DNA of 40,454 nucleotides from Chloroflexota bacterium (GTDB lineage Bacteria; Vulcanimicrobiota; JAMCWD01). The notes below the pieces were generated by a model, which was given only the letters and a program-made list of their open reading frames with translations, was not told the DNA's origin and ran no database searches. Positions 6,755 through 15,871 of this stretch are shown here, piece after piece (the stretch's first letter is position 1; each line of letters starts with the position of its first letter). The DNA lies in NCBI GenBank assembly GCA_023475345.1, contig JAMCWD010000069.1, positions 1 through 40,454 of the forward strand, read 5' to 3'. The translations under genes were made by a program, and so were the position numbers.

Positions 6755-8095
6755 CTACAAGGGAAACGGTAAATTAAAGGGCATCCTTTTCTTACCTTTG
6801 CCTCCCGTAAGCTGTTTCATCATTTTCTTCGAAGCGTCATACTGCTTCAACAACCGGTTTACATCGGCCGGAACGGTACCGCTCCCGCGGGCTATCCTTC
6901 TCTTCCGTCCGGCGTTTATTATAGCCGGGTTCCTTCTCTCAGACGGCGTCATCGACTGTATTATCGCCTCGATCTTTGTCAATTCTCGCTCGTCTGCGAC
7001 GAACTCTTTGGCCTGCTTTGGCATGCCCGAAAACCCGGGTATCATGCCCAGCAAATTTTCAATCGGGCCCATCTTCTTGATCTGCTGGAGCTGGTCCAGG
7101 AAATCTTCGAGCGTGAAGGTCTGGGTCAGCAGTTTTTTCTGCATTTCCTCCATTTTTTCCTTGTCAAGCTCGACTTCCGCCTTTTCGATAAGGCCCAGGA
7201 CATCTCCCATGCCGAGGATCCTGGAAACCAGCCGGTCGGGATGGAAAATCTCCAGCGCGTCGGTCTTTTCCCCGACGCCTATAAACTTTATCGGCTTCCC
7301 GGTAACGAACCTTACCGAAAGCGCCGCTCCTCCCCTTGCATCGCCGTCCAGCTTGCTGAGGACTATGCCGTCAACGCCTATCTGCGTATTGAACTGCTCC
7401 GCTATATTGACCGCGTCCTGGCCGGTCATCGCATCGACTACCAGCAGGACTTCATGGGGCTTCACGTAATCGCGGACTTCCTTCAGCTCGTCCATCAGTT
7501 CCTGGTCGATATGAAGCCTCCCGGCGGTATCCATGATTACCACGTCGTTGCCCTGTGAAATTGCGGCTTTGAGTCCCGCGCGCGCAACCGAGAGCGGTTT
7601 TTCCTGTGCGCCCATCGCAAATACAGGCACGTCAATCTGCTTGCCGAGCACCTGTAGCTGTGTAATGGCGGCGGGCCTGTGGAGATCCGCCGCTACAAGC
7701 ATCGGGTGCCGTCCCTTGCTCTTCAAATACCTTGCAAGTTTTGCAGATGAAGTTGTTTTGCCGCTCCCGTGGAGACCTACCATCATGATGACCGTGGGAG
7801 GATCCTGCGACATCTCCAGGCGGGGCTCATCCCCCCCCATGAGGTTCACAAGTTCGTCACGGACATACTTAATAACAAGCTGGCCGGGGGTCAGGCTTTT
7901 CCATACCGCCTCACCGACTGCTTTTTCTTTGACTTTCTTGGTAAATTCACGGACGACATTAAGGTTGACGTCGGCCTCCAGCAAAGCCATCCTGACTTCC
8001 CGGAGAACCGCGTTAACATCGTCTTCCGTCAATTTTCCGCGGCCTCTGAGCTTCCGAAAAATCTCGCCCAGCCGCTCCTGTAAAGACTCAAACAT
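6755..8095 (-). CDS. ffh: signal recognition particle protein Ffh (SRP54)
   Basis: 446 residues, full length. The N-terminal helical domain is followed by the G domain with P-loop GLHGSGKTTSSAK, DTAGR (G3) and SKLDGDARGG (G4 region). The C-terminal Met-rich M domain (about 300-446, with GMIPGFSGMPKQ and the RIARGSG RNA-binding loop) binds 4.5S RNA and signal sequences. Ffh delivers nascent membrane proteins to FtsY. It is the first gene after a near-consensus promoter and thus heads the operon. The usual ylxM partner upstream is absent here. Confidence 0.97.
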   Translation of the reverse strand: MFESLQERLGEIFRKLRGRGKLTEDDVNAVLREVRMALLEADVNLNVVREFTKKVKEKAVGEAVWKSLTPGQLVIKYVRDELVNLMGGDEPRLEMSQDPPTVIMMVGLHGSGKTTSSAKLARYLKSKGRHPMLVAADLHRPAAITQLQVLGKQIDVPVFAMGAQEKPLSVARAGLKAAISQGNDVVIMDTAGRLHIDQELMDELKEVRDYVKPHEVLLVVDAMTGQDAVNIAEQFNTQIGVDGIVLSKLDGDARGGAALSVRFVTGKPIKFIGVGEKTDALEIFHPDRLVSRILGMGDVLGLIEKAEVELDKEKMEEMQKKLLTQTFTLEDFLDQLQQIKKMGPIENLLGMIPGFSGMPKQAKEFVADERELTKIEAIIQSMTPSERRNPAIINAGRKRRIARGSGTVPADVNRLLKQYDASKKMMKQLTGGKGKKRMPFNLPFPL

Positions 8096-8130
8096 AATAA
8101 AGCAAACCTCAAATAAGGTCAGTCCGGTTT

Positions 8131-8159
8131 AGTATATCCATACAATGTGAACATGTCAA
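8131..8159 (-). promoter_or_regulatory. sigma-A promoter of the ffh operon
   Basis: On the minus strand a perfect -35 TTGACA (8159-8154) is separated by 17 nt from -10 TATACT (8136-8131). It lies 36 nt before the ffh ATG at 8095. This is the best housekeeping promoter in the window and fits constitutive expression of translation genes. Confidence 0.8.
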
Positions 8160-8218
8160 GAAAAATCCGCTTAATCATTAATAAATTTGAAATCAAGGTA
8201 TGGGGTTGTTTGAGAGTA

Positions 8219-8632
8219 TTATTTGCTGAGGGAAAAGAGTATTATTGCAGCTATGATAAAGGCTCCCCCTATAAAGATATTTAAAAACCAGCTATAAGAA
8301 TATGATTTATGTATGTCCAGCCATTTCTGGATAAATACAGGCTTGTTTTCCAAAAACTTCGTCATTCGCAATACATTATCTCTCGCCCATCTCCGATTAA
8401 AAGATAATTGATGAATACCTCCAAGAAAAAAACATACTGCCATAATTCTCATCGTTATAGGATTTTCCATAAATTTACTACCGCTGCCACTTGAGCCAAA
8501 CAATAGAAGAAATAATCCGGTAACAAAAACAAGTAAATACACGATTGCTGGTAAATATTTCCCTATTATGTATAATTTATCTATTACCGTTGTCTTTGAG
8601 TTAATGGGGGGGTTCGGGATCTCTGGTGACAT
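8219..8632 (-). CDS. small hypothetical membrane protein
   Basis: 137 residues from the ATG at 8632, which has AAGGAG 9 nt upstream; an earlier in-frame ATG at 8695 lacks any SD and would add 21 residues. At least three hydrophobic segments are seen: LPAIVYLLVFVTGLFLLLFG, IMAVCFFLGGIHQL, and FLNIFIGGAFIIAAIILFSL. Family not recognised. It is clearly more AT-rich than both neighbours, which hints at a different origin. It follows the mobA-fdhD gene by about 100 nt on the same strand but need not belong to the formate dehydrogenase operon. Confidence 0.65.
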   Translation of the reverse strand: MSPEIPNPPINSKTTVIDKLYIIGKYLPAIVYLLVFVTGLFLLLFGSSGSGSKFMENPITMRIMAVCFFLGGIHQLSFNRRWARDNVLRMTKFLENKPVFIQKWLDIHKSYSYSWFLNIFIGGAFIIAAIILFSLSK

Positions 8633-8734
8633 AATATCAATCTCCTTCCATTCTTCATTATCTATTATATCAAAAGCAGTCTTAATCTCCATCAACTTTT
8701 GCGAACAATATTTTCAGGCAATTGCCCCTGAATT

Positions 8735-10108
8735 TTATTTCAGTCTTTCCGGGCGGCAGTAGATATTCATCCTTTTGCCCCGCACGAAACCCGCCAGCGT
8801 CACGCCTGCGATATCGGCGATTTTTACTGCAAGATGAGTCGGCGCTCCCCTTGAAGCGACGACCGGAACTCCGTAACGAACCGCTTTATGAGCCATCTCC
8901 GACGACAGCCTCCCGCTGGACAGCAGGATCTTGTCATCGGGCGGCAGCCGTTTCCTTATTGCGGCGCCTATAACCCGGTCGATAGCGTTATGCCTCCCGA
9001 TATCCGCGGTGAATTCTATAATGCCCGAGCAGTCGGCGATGGCCGCCGCATGAACGCCCCCGGTCTCCCGGTATATCTCGGCCCTGTCCTGGAACGATTT
9101 CATGAGATCCGATACCGTATCCGGGCTTATCCTGAAATCTGTGTCCGTATAAATAGCCTTGAATTCAGGAGACGGAGAAACTCCGCCGGAGCAGCCCGAT
9201 GTCATGTAATTTTCAACTTTCTCATAAAGGAGGGCACCGGTTCCGACCCTGACCGTGCCGTGCTTTTCATCGATTAAGATATCCGTTATATCGTCCGCCG
9301 ATCTTATTATCCCCTGGCAGAACAGGTAGCCGTATGCAAGATCTTCCCAGCCGCCCGGCGACGCCATCAGCCTGCCCGCTGTTTTATCGTTAACCGTTAT
9401 CGTTAATGTAACTTCCCGTACAAGCTCGTCTTTGATCTTTTCCCTGCCCTTCTCATCGATCCTGGTTACCGTCCATTTGACGGTATCCGATGGCTCCTCG
9501 TCGGCAAGCGGGATCAGCTTTTTGGCCCTTTCGTAATCGTCCCCGGTATTCAAATTAAACCATGAAAGCCCGGCCGGATCATATTTCAGAAGCTCTTCCT
9601 TATCCACGAATGCAGTGTCGATCTTCGAAAGAAGCGCGCGCACGGCCCTGTCGCCGTTATCGAGGATATCGCCTGTATATTCCAGGCACCTCCGGGAATA
9701 CACTCCGTGTAGCGGCTCTATGTATCCGCCGATCCGCGGGATGACCGCATCGGCTTTGGGGAACTCATCATAAAGAAATTTCAGAAGGGCCGGGTTTACA
9801 AAAGGCATATCGCCGCCTATGATAAGCATCCTTCCTTCGCCCGTCGCTTTAAGCGCCCCGGCTATGCCCGCAAGGGGGCCTTTAACACTACAATCGTCAG
9901 GGATCGTATCAATCCCGAAATCTTTAAAGCTTTCGTCATCGGCCCCTACAAGGATGATCTCGGCAGGCGAAAAAAGATGAAGCAGCCCCTGTATCGCCCT
10001 TAAAAGGACAGGCTTTCCGCCGAGAGGCAGAAATAATTTATCGGGCAGCCTCTCGCACCGCCCCCCGACAAGTACCGCGGCCCGGTAATCTTTGTTCGGG
10101 ATACTCAC
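8735..10108 (-). CDS. MobA-FdhD fusion: Mo cofactor nucleotidyltransferase plus FDH sulfur carrier
   Basis: 457 residues from a GTG at 10108 that overlaps the stop of the preceding gene (GTGA). Residues ~8-200 are MobA-like: AAVLVGG..ERLPDKLFLPLGGKPVL, then IGGDMPFVNP, a GT-A fold that attaches GMP to molybdopterin. Residues ~210-457 are FdhD-like: SPGGWEDLAYGYLFCQGII, a GCSGG segment in place of the usual CGxCG, TGGVHAAA, and FTADIGRHNAIDRVIG. FdhD passes sulfur from IscS/NifS to the bis-MGD of formate dehydrogenase and is needed for activity. Only one Cys of the usual FdhD pair is present at GCSGG. Joining these two maturation steps in one protein, beside fdhA, suggests it serves mainly that enzyme. 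Confidence 0.85.
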   Translation of the reverse strand: MSIPNKDYRAAVLVGGRCERLPDKLFLPLGGKPVLLRAIQGLLHLFSPAEIILVGADDESFKDFGIDTIPDDCSVKGPLAGIAGALKATGEGRMLIIGGDMPFVNPALLKFLYDEFPKADAVIPRIGGYIEPLHGVYSRRCLEYTGDILDNGDRAVRALLSKIDTAFVDKEELLKYDPAGLSWFNLNTGDDYERAKKLIPLADEEPSDTVKWTVTRIDEKGREKIKDELVREVTLTITVNDKTAGRLMASPGGWEDLAYGYLFCQGIIRSADDITDILIDEKHGTVRVGTGALLYEKVENYMTSGCSGGVSPSPEFKAIYTDTDFRISPDTVSDLMKSFQDRAEIYRETGGVHAAAIADCSGIIEFTADIGRHNAIDRVIGAAIRKRLPPDDKILLSSGRLSSEMAHKAVRYGVPVVASRGAPTHLAVKIADIAGVTLAGFVRGKRMNIYCRPERLK

Positions 10109-10950
10109 AACGCCTCGTAAAGACGGCTTATTTCTTCCATTGTAAATACAGGGCCGTCCTGGCACACGTATTTCGGCCCGATATTACAATGGCCGCATTT
10201 GCCGATGCCGCATTTCATCATACGCTCGAGAGTTGTTATGATCCTTGACGGCTTGAACCCTGCCTCCATCAGACCCGCAAGCGCGAACTTTATCATGATA
10301 TGCGGCCCGCAAATCAGGCACAGATGCCTGGCCGAATCCATTTTACATTCCGAAAAAAGCGTTGTAACCACGCCGACCCTGCCGCACCAGCCCTCTTCCC
10401 TGTCAGACCACTCATCACAACCGGCGTCCACGGTCGCCAGTAAATTCATATCCCGCCTGCTTCCCCAGAGCGCCAGGTCATCTTTGAAAACCAGGTCGTC
10501 GTAACTCCTGGCCCCGTAAAGGACTATCACTTCGCCGTAAGACGCCCTCCTGTCCAGGACATAATTGATGACCGACCTTAAAGGCGCAAGTCCTATGCCG
10601 CCTGCGACGAAAAGGAGGTCTTCTCCCTTCAGTTCATCCACAGGGAAGCCCCGCCCGTAAGGCCCCCGGATATTGACGACATCGCCCATCGAAAGCCCGT
10701 GGAGCAGCCCTGTAACCTTCCCCGTCTTCTTTATGCTCAACTCAAGGTAATCGGGCCTTGTCGGCGTGGAGGTTATCGAAATAGGCGCCTCCCCTGCCCC
10801 GGGGATGGAAATTTCCACGAACTGGCCGGGCTTGTATATGAACGGCCTCACCCCTCTTTGAAAAAGGCGGAACGTTTTGACATCGGGAGTCTCGTCGATT
10901 ATTTTCTTAATCTCCCAGTTCTGTGGCTTGTAGGGATTATGTGTCAGCAT
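10105..10950 (-). CDS. FAD/NAD(P)-binding electron-transfer subunit, HydG/PyrK/AsrB-like
   Basis: 281 residues. Ferredoxin-reductase fold: FAD-binding beta barrel with YKPGQFVEISIPG and SITSTPTRPD, an NAD(P)-binding half with FVAGGIGLAPLRSVINYV and LICGPHIMIKFA, and a C-terminal 2Fe-2S site (CGIGKCGHCNIG ... C). This is the pattern of sulfhydrogenase gamma subunits, AsrB and dihydroorotate dehydrogenase electron-transfer subunits. It overlaps the Fe-S subunit upstream by 14 nt and mobA-fdhD downstream by 4 nt, so the three are translated together. It likely passes electrons between NAD(P)(H) and the formate dehydrogenase. Whether it uses NADH or NADPH cannot be told. Confidence 0.82.
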   Translation of the reverse strand: MLTHNPYKPQNWEIKKIIDETPDVKTFRLFQRGVRPFIYKPGQFVEISIPGAGEAPISITSTPTRPDYLELSIKKTGKVTGLLHGLSMGDVVNIRGPYGRGFPVDELKGEDLLFVAGGIGLAPLRSVINYVLDRRASYGEVIVLYGARSYDDLVFKDDLALWGSRRDMNLLATVDAGCDEWSDREEGWCGRVGVVTTLFSECKMDSARHLCLICGPHIMIKFALAGLMEAGFKPSRIITTLERMMKCGIGKCGHCNIGPKYVCQDGPVFTMEEISRLYEAL

Positions 10951-11971
10951 GACCGGCCCTCGACTTTATTTTTTCAACGACCTCTCCAAAATCGATAAAA
11001 CCGGGGCAGACCCTCGAGCATCTCCCGCAGCCCGTACAGGCATGGGGGCCTCCCCATTTTTCTTTCCAGAACAAAAGCTTGTGATAAAACCTCTGCCTGA
11101 GCCTGGTGAATTTGTCATCCCTTGAAATGACTCCGCCCGCCATCCTTGTGAAACCGCGCAAAAGACACGAATCCCACGTCCGCATCCTTTGCGAATGCCC
11201 GCTGGAAACAACGCGGTCATTCATATCGAAACAATAGCATGTCGGGCAGACGAAATTGCAGCCCCCGCAGCGAATACAATAATTGGAAACTTCCTTCCAA
11301 ATTTCGTCTTCCCATAAATCTTTGATAATCTCTTCGACGCCCTCAAGCTCGACCTTACGGCATTTTTTACGGCATTCGTCAATGACGTAGTTTTTCAGAC
11401 CGACCTGATCCATTGACGGAGTCTCAAGCTGAAGCCCGTTCAAAAGACGCTCGCCCGCAGGACTGCCTATCTGAACGAGATATTCATCCCCGATGTGGAT
11501 CAGTTGAAGGTCGAAGCCTGTAGCAAGCGCAGGGCCGGAATTGCAGGACGGGCAGAAGCAGTATTCATCAGGCTCCTCGCAGGCCAGAACTACAATGGCA
11601 GCAGATTTTCTCCGGGCGCCGTAATAAGGGTCGGGCGGGTCGGACAGAAAAAGCTGGTCCAGGAAAAGGTTAATGCCCGTAACATCACAGGCCCTGATGC
11701 CGAACAATACGATATTGCCTTCATTTAAATTGGTAAAGGGCGTCCATTCATCTTCCTTGGGAACGAAGTTCAGAATAGTTTCTCTCATGGGGAACAGGAA
11801 TTCCTTGGGAGGCAGGGCGGTGTTCAGAAAATCAAGGCACGGCTGCTCATCCTTCTCCAGCGTCTCGAACACGATATCGCCGTGGACATTCTTCGGGCCG
11901 ATAACATGGCGGGCATCACTCCGCCATTTATTTATAAGGTCCGCCAGCTTGTTTTCAGGAATTATTTTCAT
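10937..11971 (-). CDS. 4Fe-4S electron-transfer subunit, HydB/AsrA-like
   Basis: 344 residues. The C-terminal region carries two 4Fe-4S motifs: CIRCGGCNFVCPTC at about 230 and CTGCGRCSRVCPG at about 314. Other cysteines (CFCPSC near 140, and around 210) are present. The segment FGIRACDVTGINLFLDQLF is typical of sulfhydrogenase beta subunits and of anaerobic sulfite reductase subunit A. It lies one base after fdhA and overlaps the flavin subunit, so it is the expected bridge between the catalytic subunit and the NAD(P)-reactive subunit. No hydrogenase large or small subunit is in the window, so the module serves FDH here. Confidence 0.83.
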   Translation of the reverse strand: MKIIPENKLADLINKWRSDARHVIGPKNVHGDIVFETLEKDEQPCLDFLNTALPPKEFLFPMRETILNFVPKEDEWTPFTNLNEGNIVLFGIRACDVTGINLFLDQLFLSDPPDPYYGARRKSAAIVVLACEEPDEYCFCPSCNSGPALATGFDLQLIHIGDEYLVQIGSPAGERLLNGLQLETPSMDQVGLKNYVIDECRKKCRKVELEGVEEIIKDLWEDEIWKEVSNYCIRCGGCNFVCPTCYCFDMNDRVVSSGHSQRMRTWDSCLLRGFTRMAGGVISRDDKFTRLRQRFYHKLLFWKEKWGGPHACTGCGRCSRVCPGFIDFGEVVEKIKSRAGHADT

Positions 11972-11972
11972 C

Positions 11973-14003
11973 CTATAACCTCACAACCTTTGCCGCGCAG
12001 GCTTTATATTCAGGGATCCCGGCAACGGGATCAAGCGCGGGATTGGTCAGGCGGTTTGCCGCCGCCTCGGAAAAATGGAACGGGATAAAAATCGTGCCCT
12101 GTTTTATTTCCGGCTTAAAGGCGGCATTAAGCTCGATTCTGCCTCTCCTGGTTTCGACCCCGACTTTCCACCCGTTCCTGACGCCCAGTTTTTCGGCGTC
12201 CTGGGGGTTTATTTCCACGTAAGGCTCGGGGTACTCTCTCTCAAGGATCGGAGTTCTCCGCGTCATCGTCCCGGTATGGAACTGGAAAAGAATCCTGCCC
12301 GTGGTCAGCGAAAACGGGTATTCTTCATCAGGCTCTTCAGCCGGCGGGAGGTAATCGATAGCATGAAATTTGCCCCTGCCGTGAGTAAACTTCGTTGTAT
12401 GGAGTATGGGGGTGCCCGGATGCTCTCTCCCGGTACAGGGCCACTGGAGCCCGTCCGGCCCCAGCCTGTCGTAGGACATCCCGCCGTAAGAAGGCGTTAA
12501 GGACGCTATCTCTTCCATGATCTCCGCAGGCGAGTTGTATTTCATGGCATAGCCCATCCTGGAAGAAATCTCGCATATTATCTTCCAGTCGGCCTTCGCT
12601 TCGCCGGGCGGCTCTACCGCGGGATAAAAGACCTGGACCCTCCTGTCCGTATTGGTAAATGTCCCCATCTTTTCGGCATAAGATGCGGCGGGCAGTACTA
12701 CATTTGCAAACCGGGCCGTTTCCGAAAGGAAAATATCCTGGACAGCAAGGAATTCGAGCGCCTTCAGGGCTTCTATTACGTGGCTTATATCGGGGTCCGA
12801 GACGGCCGGGTTCTCACCCATGAAATACATGCCCCTTATATCGTTTGTGAGGACGCCGTTCATCATCTCGATAACGGTCATGCCGGGAGTTTCGGGGAGC
12901 CTGCGGCCCCATGCCTCTTCGAATTTTTTCCTTGTCCCGGGGTCGTCAACTTTTTGATAGCCGGGGAAGACGTCCGGGAGCGCTCCCATGTCGCATGCGC
13001 CCTGGACGTTGTTCTGCCCCCGGAGCGGGTTCACGCCTGTGCCGGGCTTCCCGATGTGCCCGCACAACATGGCAAGGTTGGCAAGGGAAAGAACGTTATC
13101 GGTGCCTGTGGAATGCTGGGTTATGCCCATCGCGTATATGATACAGGCATTGCCGGCACCGGCATATAAACGGGCCGATTTCCTTATGTCGTCGGCAGGA
13201 ACGCCGGTTACAGGCTCAGCCCGCTCGGGAGTATATTCTTTGAGCTTTTCTTCAAGGGCCTCGATGCCCTCTGTGCGGGAATTTATGAATTCCCTGTCTT
13301 CAAGGCCTTCTTCCAGGATGACATGCATCATGGCGTTGATGAGGGCGACGTCCGTGCCGGGACGCTGGGCCATGTGGACATTGACGAACGGCATCAAATC
13401 TATCCCCCTGGGATCGGCAAGGATGATGCCTGCGCCGCGTTCCCGTACCGCCTGAATTATGCGGGATGCCACCAGCGGGTGGTTCTCGCCGGGGTTGGAG
13501 CCGATTATGAAAATAATATCGCTCTCGGCGATGTCGGGGATGCTGTTCGTCATGGCCCCGCTCCCGAATGCGCGGGCAAGTCCTGCAACAGTCGAGGCAT
13601 GGCACAGCCTGGCGCAGTGGTCAACGTTGTTCGTATATATAACGGCGCGGGCGAACTTCTGAAGCAGGTAGTTTTCTTCGTTGCTGCATTTCGCCGATGA
13701 AAAGATCCCGATTGAATCCGGGCCGAATTTTTCCCTGCAGTAGGAAAGCTCGTCCGCAATTAATGAAAGCGCCTCGTCCCAGCCGGCTTCCCGGAAGCCC
13801 TCGCCCTCCCTGATCAAAGGCGTTGTCAGCCTGTCGGGACGGTCGATGAATTCGGCGGACTGCCAGCCCTTGATACAGAGCTTCCCGCGGCTTATTATAT
13901 GATTCTTATTGGGGCTGACGCCTGCGATTTTCCCGTCATTTACCGACAGGAAATACGAACACCCGCAGCCGCAATAAGGACAAACAGTTTTAATACGTTT
14001 CAC
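11973..14003 (-). CDS. fdhA: formate dehydrogenase catalytic subunit, Mo/W-bis-MGD, Cys form
   Basis: 676 residues from a GTG with GGGGGAG upstream. It interconverts formate and CO2, the first step of the methyl branch. The N-terminal 4Fe-4S site is CPYCGCGC plus KLCIKG (Cys8, 11, 15, 43). The active-site region NVDHCARLCHASTVAGL places the metal ligand at Cys134 followed by His135; E. coli FdhF has selenocysteine there, so this is the Sec-independent form with no in-frame UGA. FIIGSNPGENHP, LADPR and the C-terminal MopB domain (LTTGRILFQFHTGTMTRR) are all present. It heads a four-gene run with the two electron-transfer subunits and mobA-fdhD. No signal peptide: cytoplasmic. Confidence 0.93.
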   Translation of the reverse strand: MKRIKTVCPYCGCGCSYFLSVNDGKIAGVSPNKNHIISRGKLCIKGWQSAEFIDRPDRLTTPLIREGEGFREAGWDEALSLIADELSYCREKFGPDSIGIFSSAKCSNEENYLLQKFARAVIYTNNVDHCARLCHASTVAGLARAFGSGAMTNSIPDIAESDIIFIIGSNPGENHPLVASRIIQAVRERGAGIILADPRGIDLMPFVNVHMAQRPGTDVALINAMMHVILEEGLEDREFINSRTEGIEALEEKLKEYTPERAEPVTGVPADDIRKSARLYAGAGNACIIYAMGITQHSTGTDNVLSLANLAMLCGHIGKPGTGVNPLRGQNNVQGACDMGALPDVFPGYQKVDDPGTRKKFEEAWGRRLPETPGMTVIEMMNGVLTNDIRGMYFMGENPAVSDPDISHVIEALKALEFLAVQDIFLSETARFANVVLPAASYAEKMGTFTNTDRRVQVFYPAVEPPGEAKADWKIICEISSRMGYAMKYNSPAEIMEEIASLTPSYGGMSYDRLGPDGLQWPCTGREHPGTPILHTTKFTHGRGKFHAIDYLPPAEEPDEEYPFSLTTGRILFQFHTGTMTRRTPILEREYPEPYVEINPQDAEKLGVRNGWKVGVETRRGRIELNAAFKPEIKQGTIFIPFHFSEAAANRLTNPALDPVAGIPEYKACAAKVVRL

Positions 14004-14153
14004 GGCTCCCCCCGTTCGTCACAATATAAAACTTCTCCGGGGCACCGTCTTATCCTGCGAAAACAGGATGCAGGGATTTTTGCCTCCTGAAAGAAAATGC
14101 TATTTCTTTCCAGGCAAAAAATATTCTTAGCGGAGAAAAAAATTAGTAACATA

Positions 14154-14888
14154 ATGAACGGGAACATCACGACGCTTATCTTTGACCTTGACGATACCCT
14201 GATCCTTACCAGGGATCATTACAGGGAATCGTTCGAATCGTTTGTCGATCTTATGGAAAAACTGGGTTTCGAAAGGAGCGAGGTTACGCCTGTTTTCGAC
14301 AGGCTTGAGATGAAAAATAACGCATCGATGGGAGTTTCTCCGGCCCGCTATCCCACAAGCATGAAAATGACTTACGAGGATCTCTGCAGGGACAGGGGCA
14401 TAGAGCCGGACCTGCGCATAATCGAAGATGTAGAAGATGCGGGATGGAAAATCAGCCGGGCGAGATATTCGTCAATGCCCGACGCCAGGGATGTCGTGGA
14501 ACGGCTGTCTGAAAAATTCCGGCTTATACTGCTTACCCGGGGCGAAGAAAAATTGCAGATGAGAAAAGTCCGCGAATCCGGCATGGAAAATTATTTTTCA
14601 AAAACATATATCGTCCCCCAGAAAAATGTCGAAGCTTTCCGCCGCATACTTGCCGGCGAAAATTTGAAACCCGGCGAAACAGCCGTCATAGGCGACAGCA
14701 TCCCCGCCGATATAAACCCTTCCCTGAAACTGGGCATGACCGCCGTTTATATCCCCTATCAGCTTTCCGGATATTCATGGCCCTACGAAGACAACGTCAG
14801 GCCCGAAAACGACAAATATATCACTTTAAAAAAACTGGCGGATCTCGTCCCTCTATTGCTTCCCGGCAGGAAAACCGGGCAGGATTAA
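14154..14888 (+). CDS. HAD-superfamily hydrolase
   Basis: 244 residues from the ATG at 14154. An earlier ATG at 14097 adds 19 residues without an SD and is less likely. HAD motif I is IFDLDDTLI, motif II LLTRG, and motif IV GDSIPADINPS, with a helical cap of ~80 residues between I and II. The layout is that of small phosphatases of the phosphoglycolate/5'-nucleotidase kind. Substrate cannot be inferred. It is divergent from fdhA across about 150 nt, and nothing ties it to formate metabolism. Confidence 0.8.
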   Translation: MNGNITTLIFDLDDTLILTRDHYRESFESFVDLMEKLGFERSEVTPVFDRLEMKNNASMGVSPARYPTSMKMTYEDLCRDRGIEPDLRIIEDVEDAGWKISRARYSSMPDARDVVERLSEKFRLILLTRGEEKLQMRKVRESGMENYFSKTYIVPQKNVEAFRRILAGENLKPGETAVIGDSIPADINPSLKLGMTAVYIPYQLSGYSWPYEDNVRPENDKYITLKKLADLVPLLLPGRKTGQD

Positions 14889-14983
14889 GCATTCCCCCGG
14901 CGAAAATTTCATCTTACAGGGATTGATGACGTAGCTTTCTCATGTGAATGAGGAAGAGGATTGAAACAGGGGGAGGGATTTCT

Positions 14984-15871
14984 ATGAAGGAAACAGGTTT
15001 TTTCGGCAAACTCGGCATCGCTTTATTCAAGCCTTCCGATTACCGCCGGTTCGTCCACCTTTCCACAGGCAAAGTAATCGGCTTTTTTCTTGCAATAATT
15101 TTGATCTTTTGCATTATCGCCGTGCCCAGACTCGCATACAACACTAAACGAAACATAACAAAACTCCTGGGGTTCCTGAAGGGGAAAGTGCCGACCATCG
15201 TATTAGAAAACAGGCAGTTTTCATCCGATGTCCGGCAGCCGTATGAAATATTCAAAAGGAACAACTACAGCATCGTCCTGGATACGACGGGGGCCACCAG
15301 GGAAATTAATGAAGGCATCCTTATTCAAAACGACGGCATAGTGTTATTTTCCAAGCCCTCCAAGACTGTCGGCGGGGAAGAATCGGTAAAACTACCCCTG
15401 TCTTTATTTTTCGACAATACGGCTGCATTCAGGCTGGACAATGCTGCATTTGATGCATTTGACAATTCTATAACCGTCAGGAAACTTTTAGTGCCCATAT
15501 TTATAAGCGTATTCATAGGCTACCTGACTGTCGGGTTTTTATGGCTGTTCTTCGCCAGCATCCCCGCATGGATATTTAACAGGACATTGAAAGCCAACCT
15601 CTCGTACGGCCAGGTGCTTACACTCGAAGTCTTCGCGCTGGCCCCTGCCCTGGCGATAAAGCTCATCTTCGTCCTGCTGGGGGTCAACTTTTCCAATTCT
15701 TTCCGGATCGCACAGGGATTGATGATCCTGGTTTACATGATCTATCTATGGATAGCAATAAAGAAAATAGGCACGGGAGGCGGCCTGCTGGTAACGGCGA
15801 CTTCCGGGCCGGAAGCCGCTTTGCCAACTGTACCCTCAGCACCGCCTGATTCAAGCGAACCTGTGGAGTAG
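14984..15871 (+). CDS. DUF1189-like membrane protein
   Basis: 295 residues from the ATG at 14984, which has GGGGGAGG 6 nt upstream; a start at 14948 would add 12 residues. Hydrophobic helices: about 30-50 (VIGFFLAIILIFCIIAVP), 165-200 (PIFISVFIGYLTVGFLWLFF), 212-245 and 250-270. A ~110-residue soluble loop after the first helix (VPTIVLENRQFSSDV, then YSIVLDTTGA and IQNDGIVLFS) resembles the DUF1189 family. The C-terminal ~30 residues are Pro/Ser/Ala-rich. Function unknown. It ends convergent to the MFS gene. Confidence 0.6.
   Translation: MKETGFFGKLGIALFKPSDYRRFVHLSTGKVIGFFLAIILIFCIIAVPRLAYNTKRNITKLLGFLKGKVPTIVLENRQFSSDVRQPYEIFKRNNYSIVLDTTGATREINEGILIQNDGIVLFSKPSKTVGGEESVKLPLSLFFDNTAAFRLDNAAFDAFDNSITVRKLLVPIFISVFIGYLTVGFLWLFFASIPAWIFNRTLKANLSYGQVLTLEVFALAPALAIKLIFVLLGVNFSNSFRIAQGLMILVYMIYLWIAIKKIGTGGGLLVTATSGPEAALPTVPSAPPDSSEPVE

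Noticed and set aside
6755..8218. 4.5S RNA or other RNA gene near ffh
   Set aside because: No GNRA-type SRP hairpin or other RNA signature was found beside the gene.
13592..13610. possible selenocysteine codon in fdhA
   Set aside because: The active-site codon is a Cys codon (ARLCHAS) and there is no in-frame UGA, so no SECIS element is needed.
14050..14082. hairpin TCCTGC...GCAGG followed by TTTTT in the fdhA/HAD intergenic region
   Set aside because: No plus-strand gene upstream ends here, so a terminator role makes no sense; overlapping alternative pairings make it weak.
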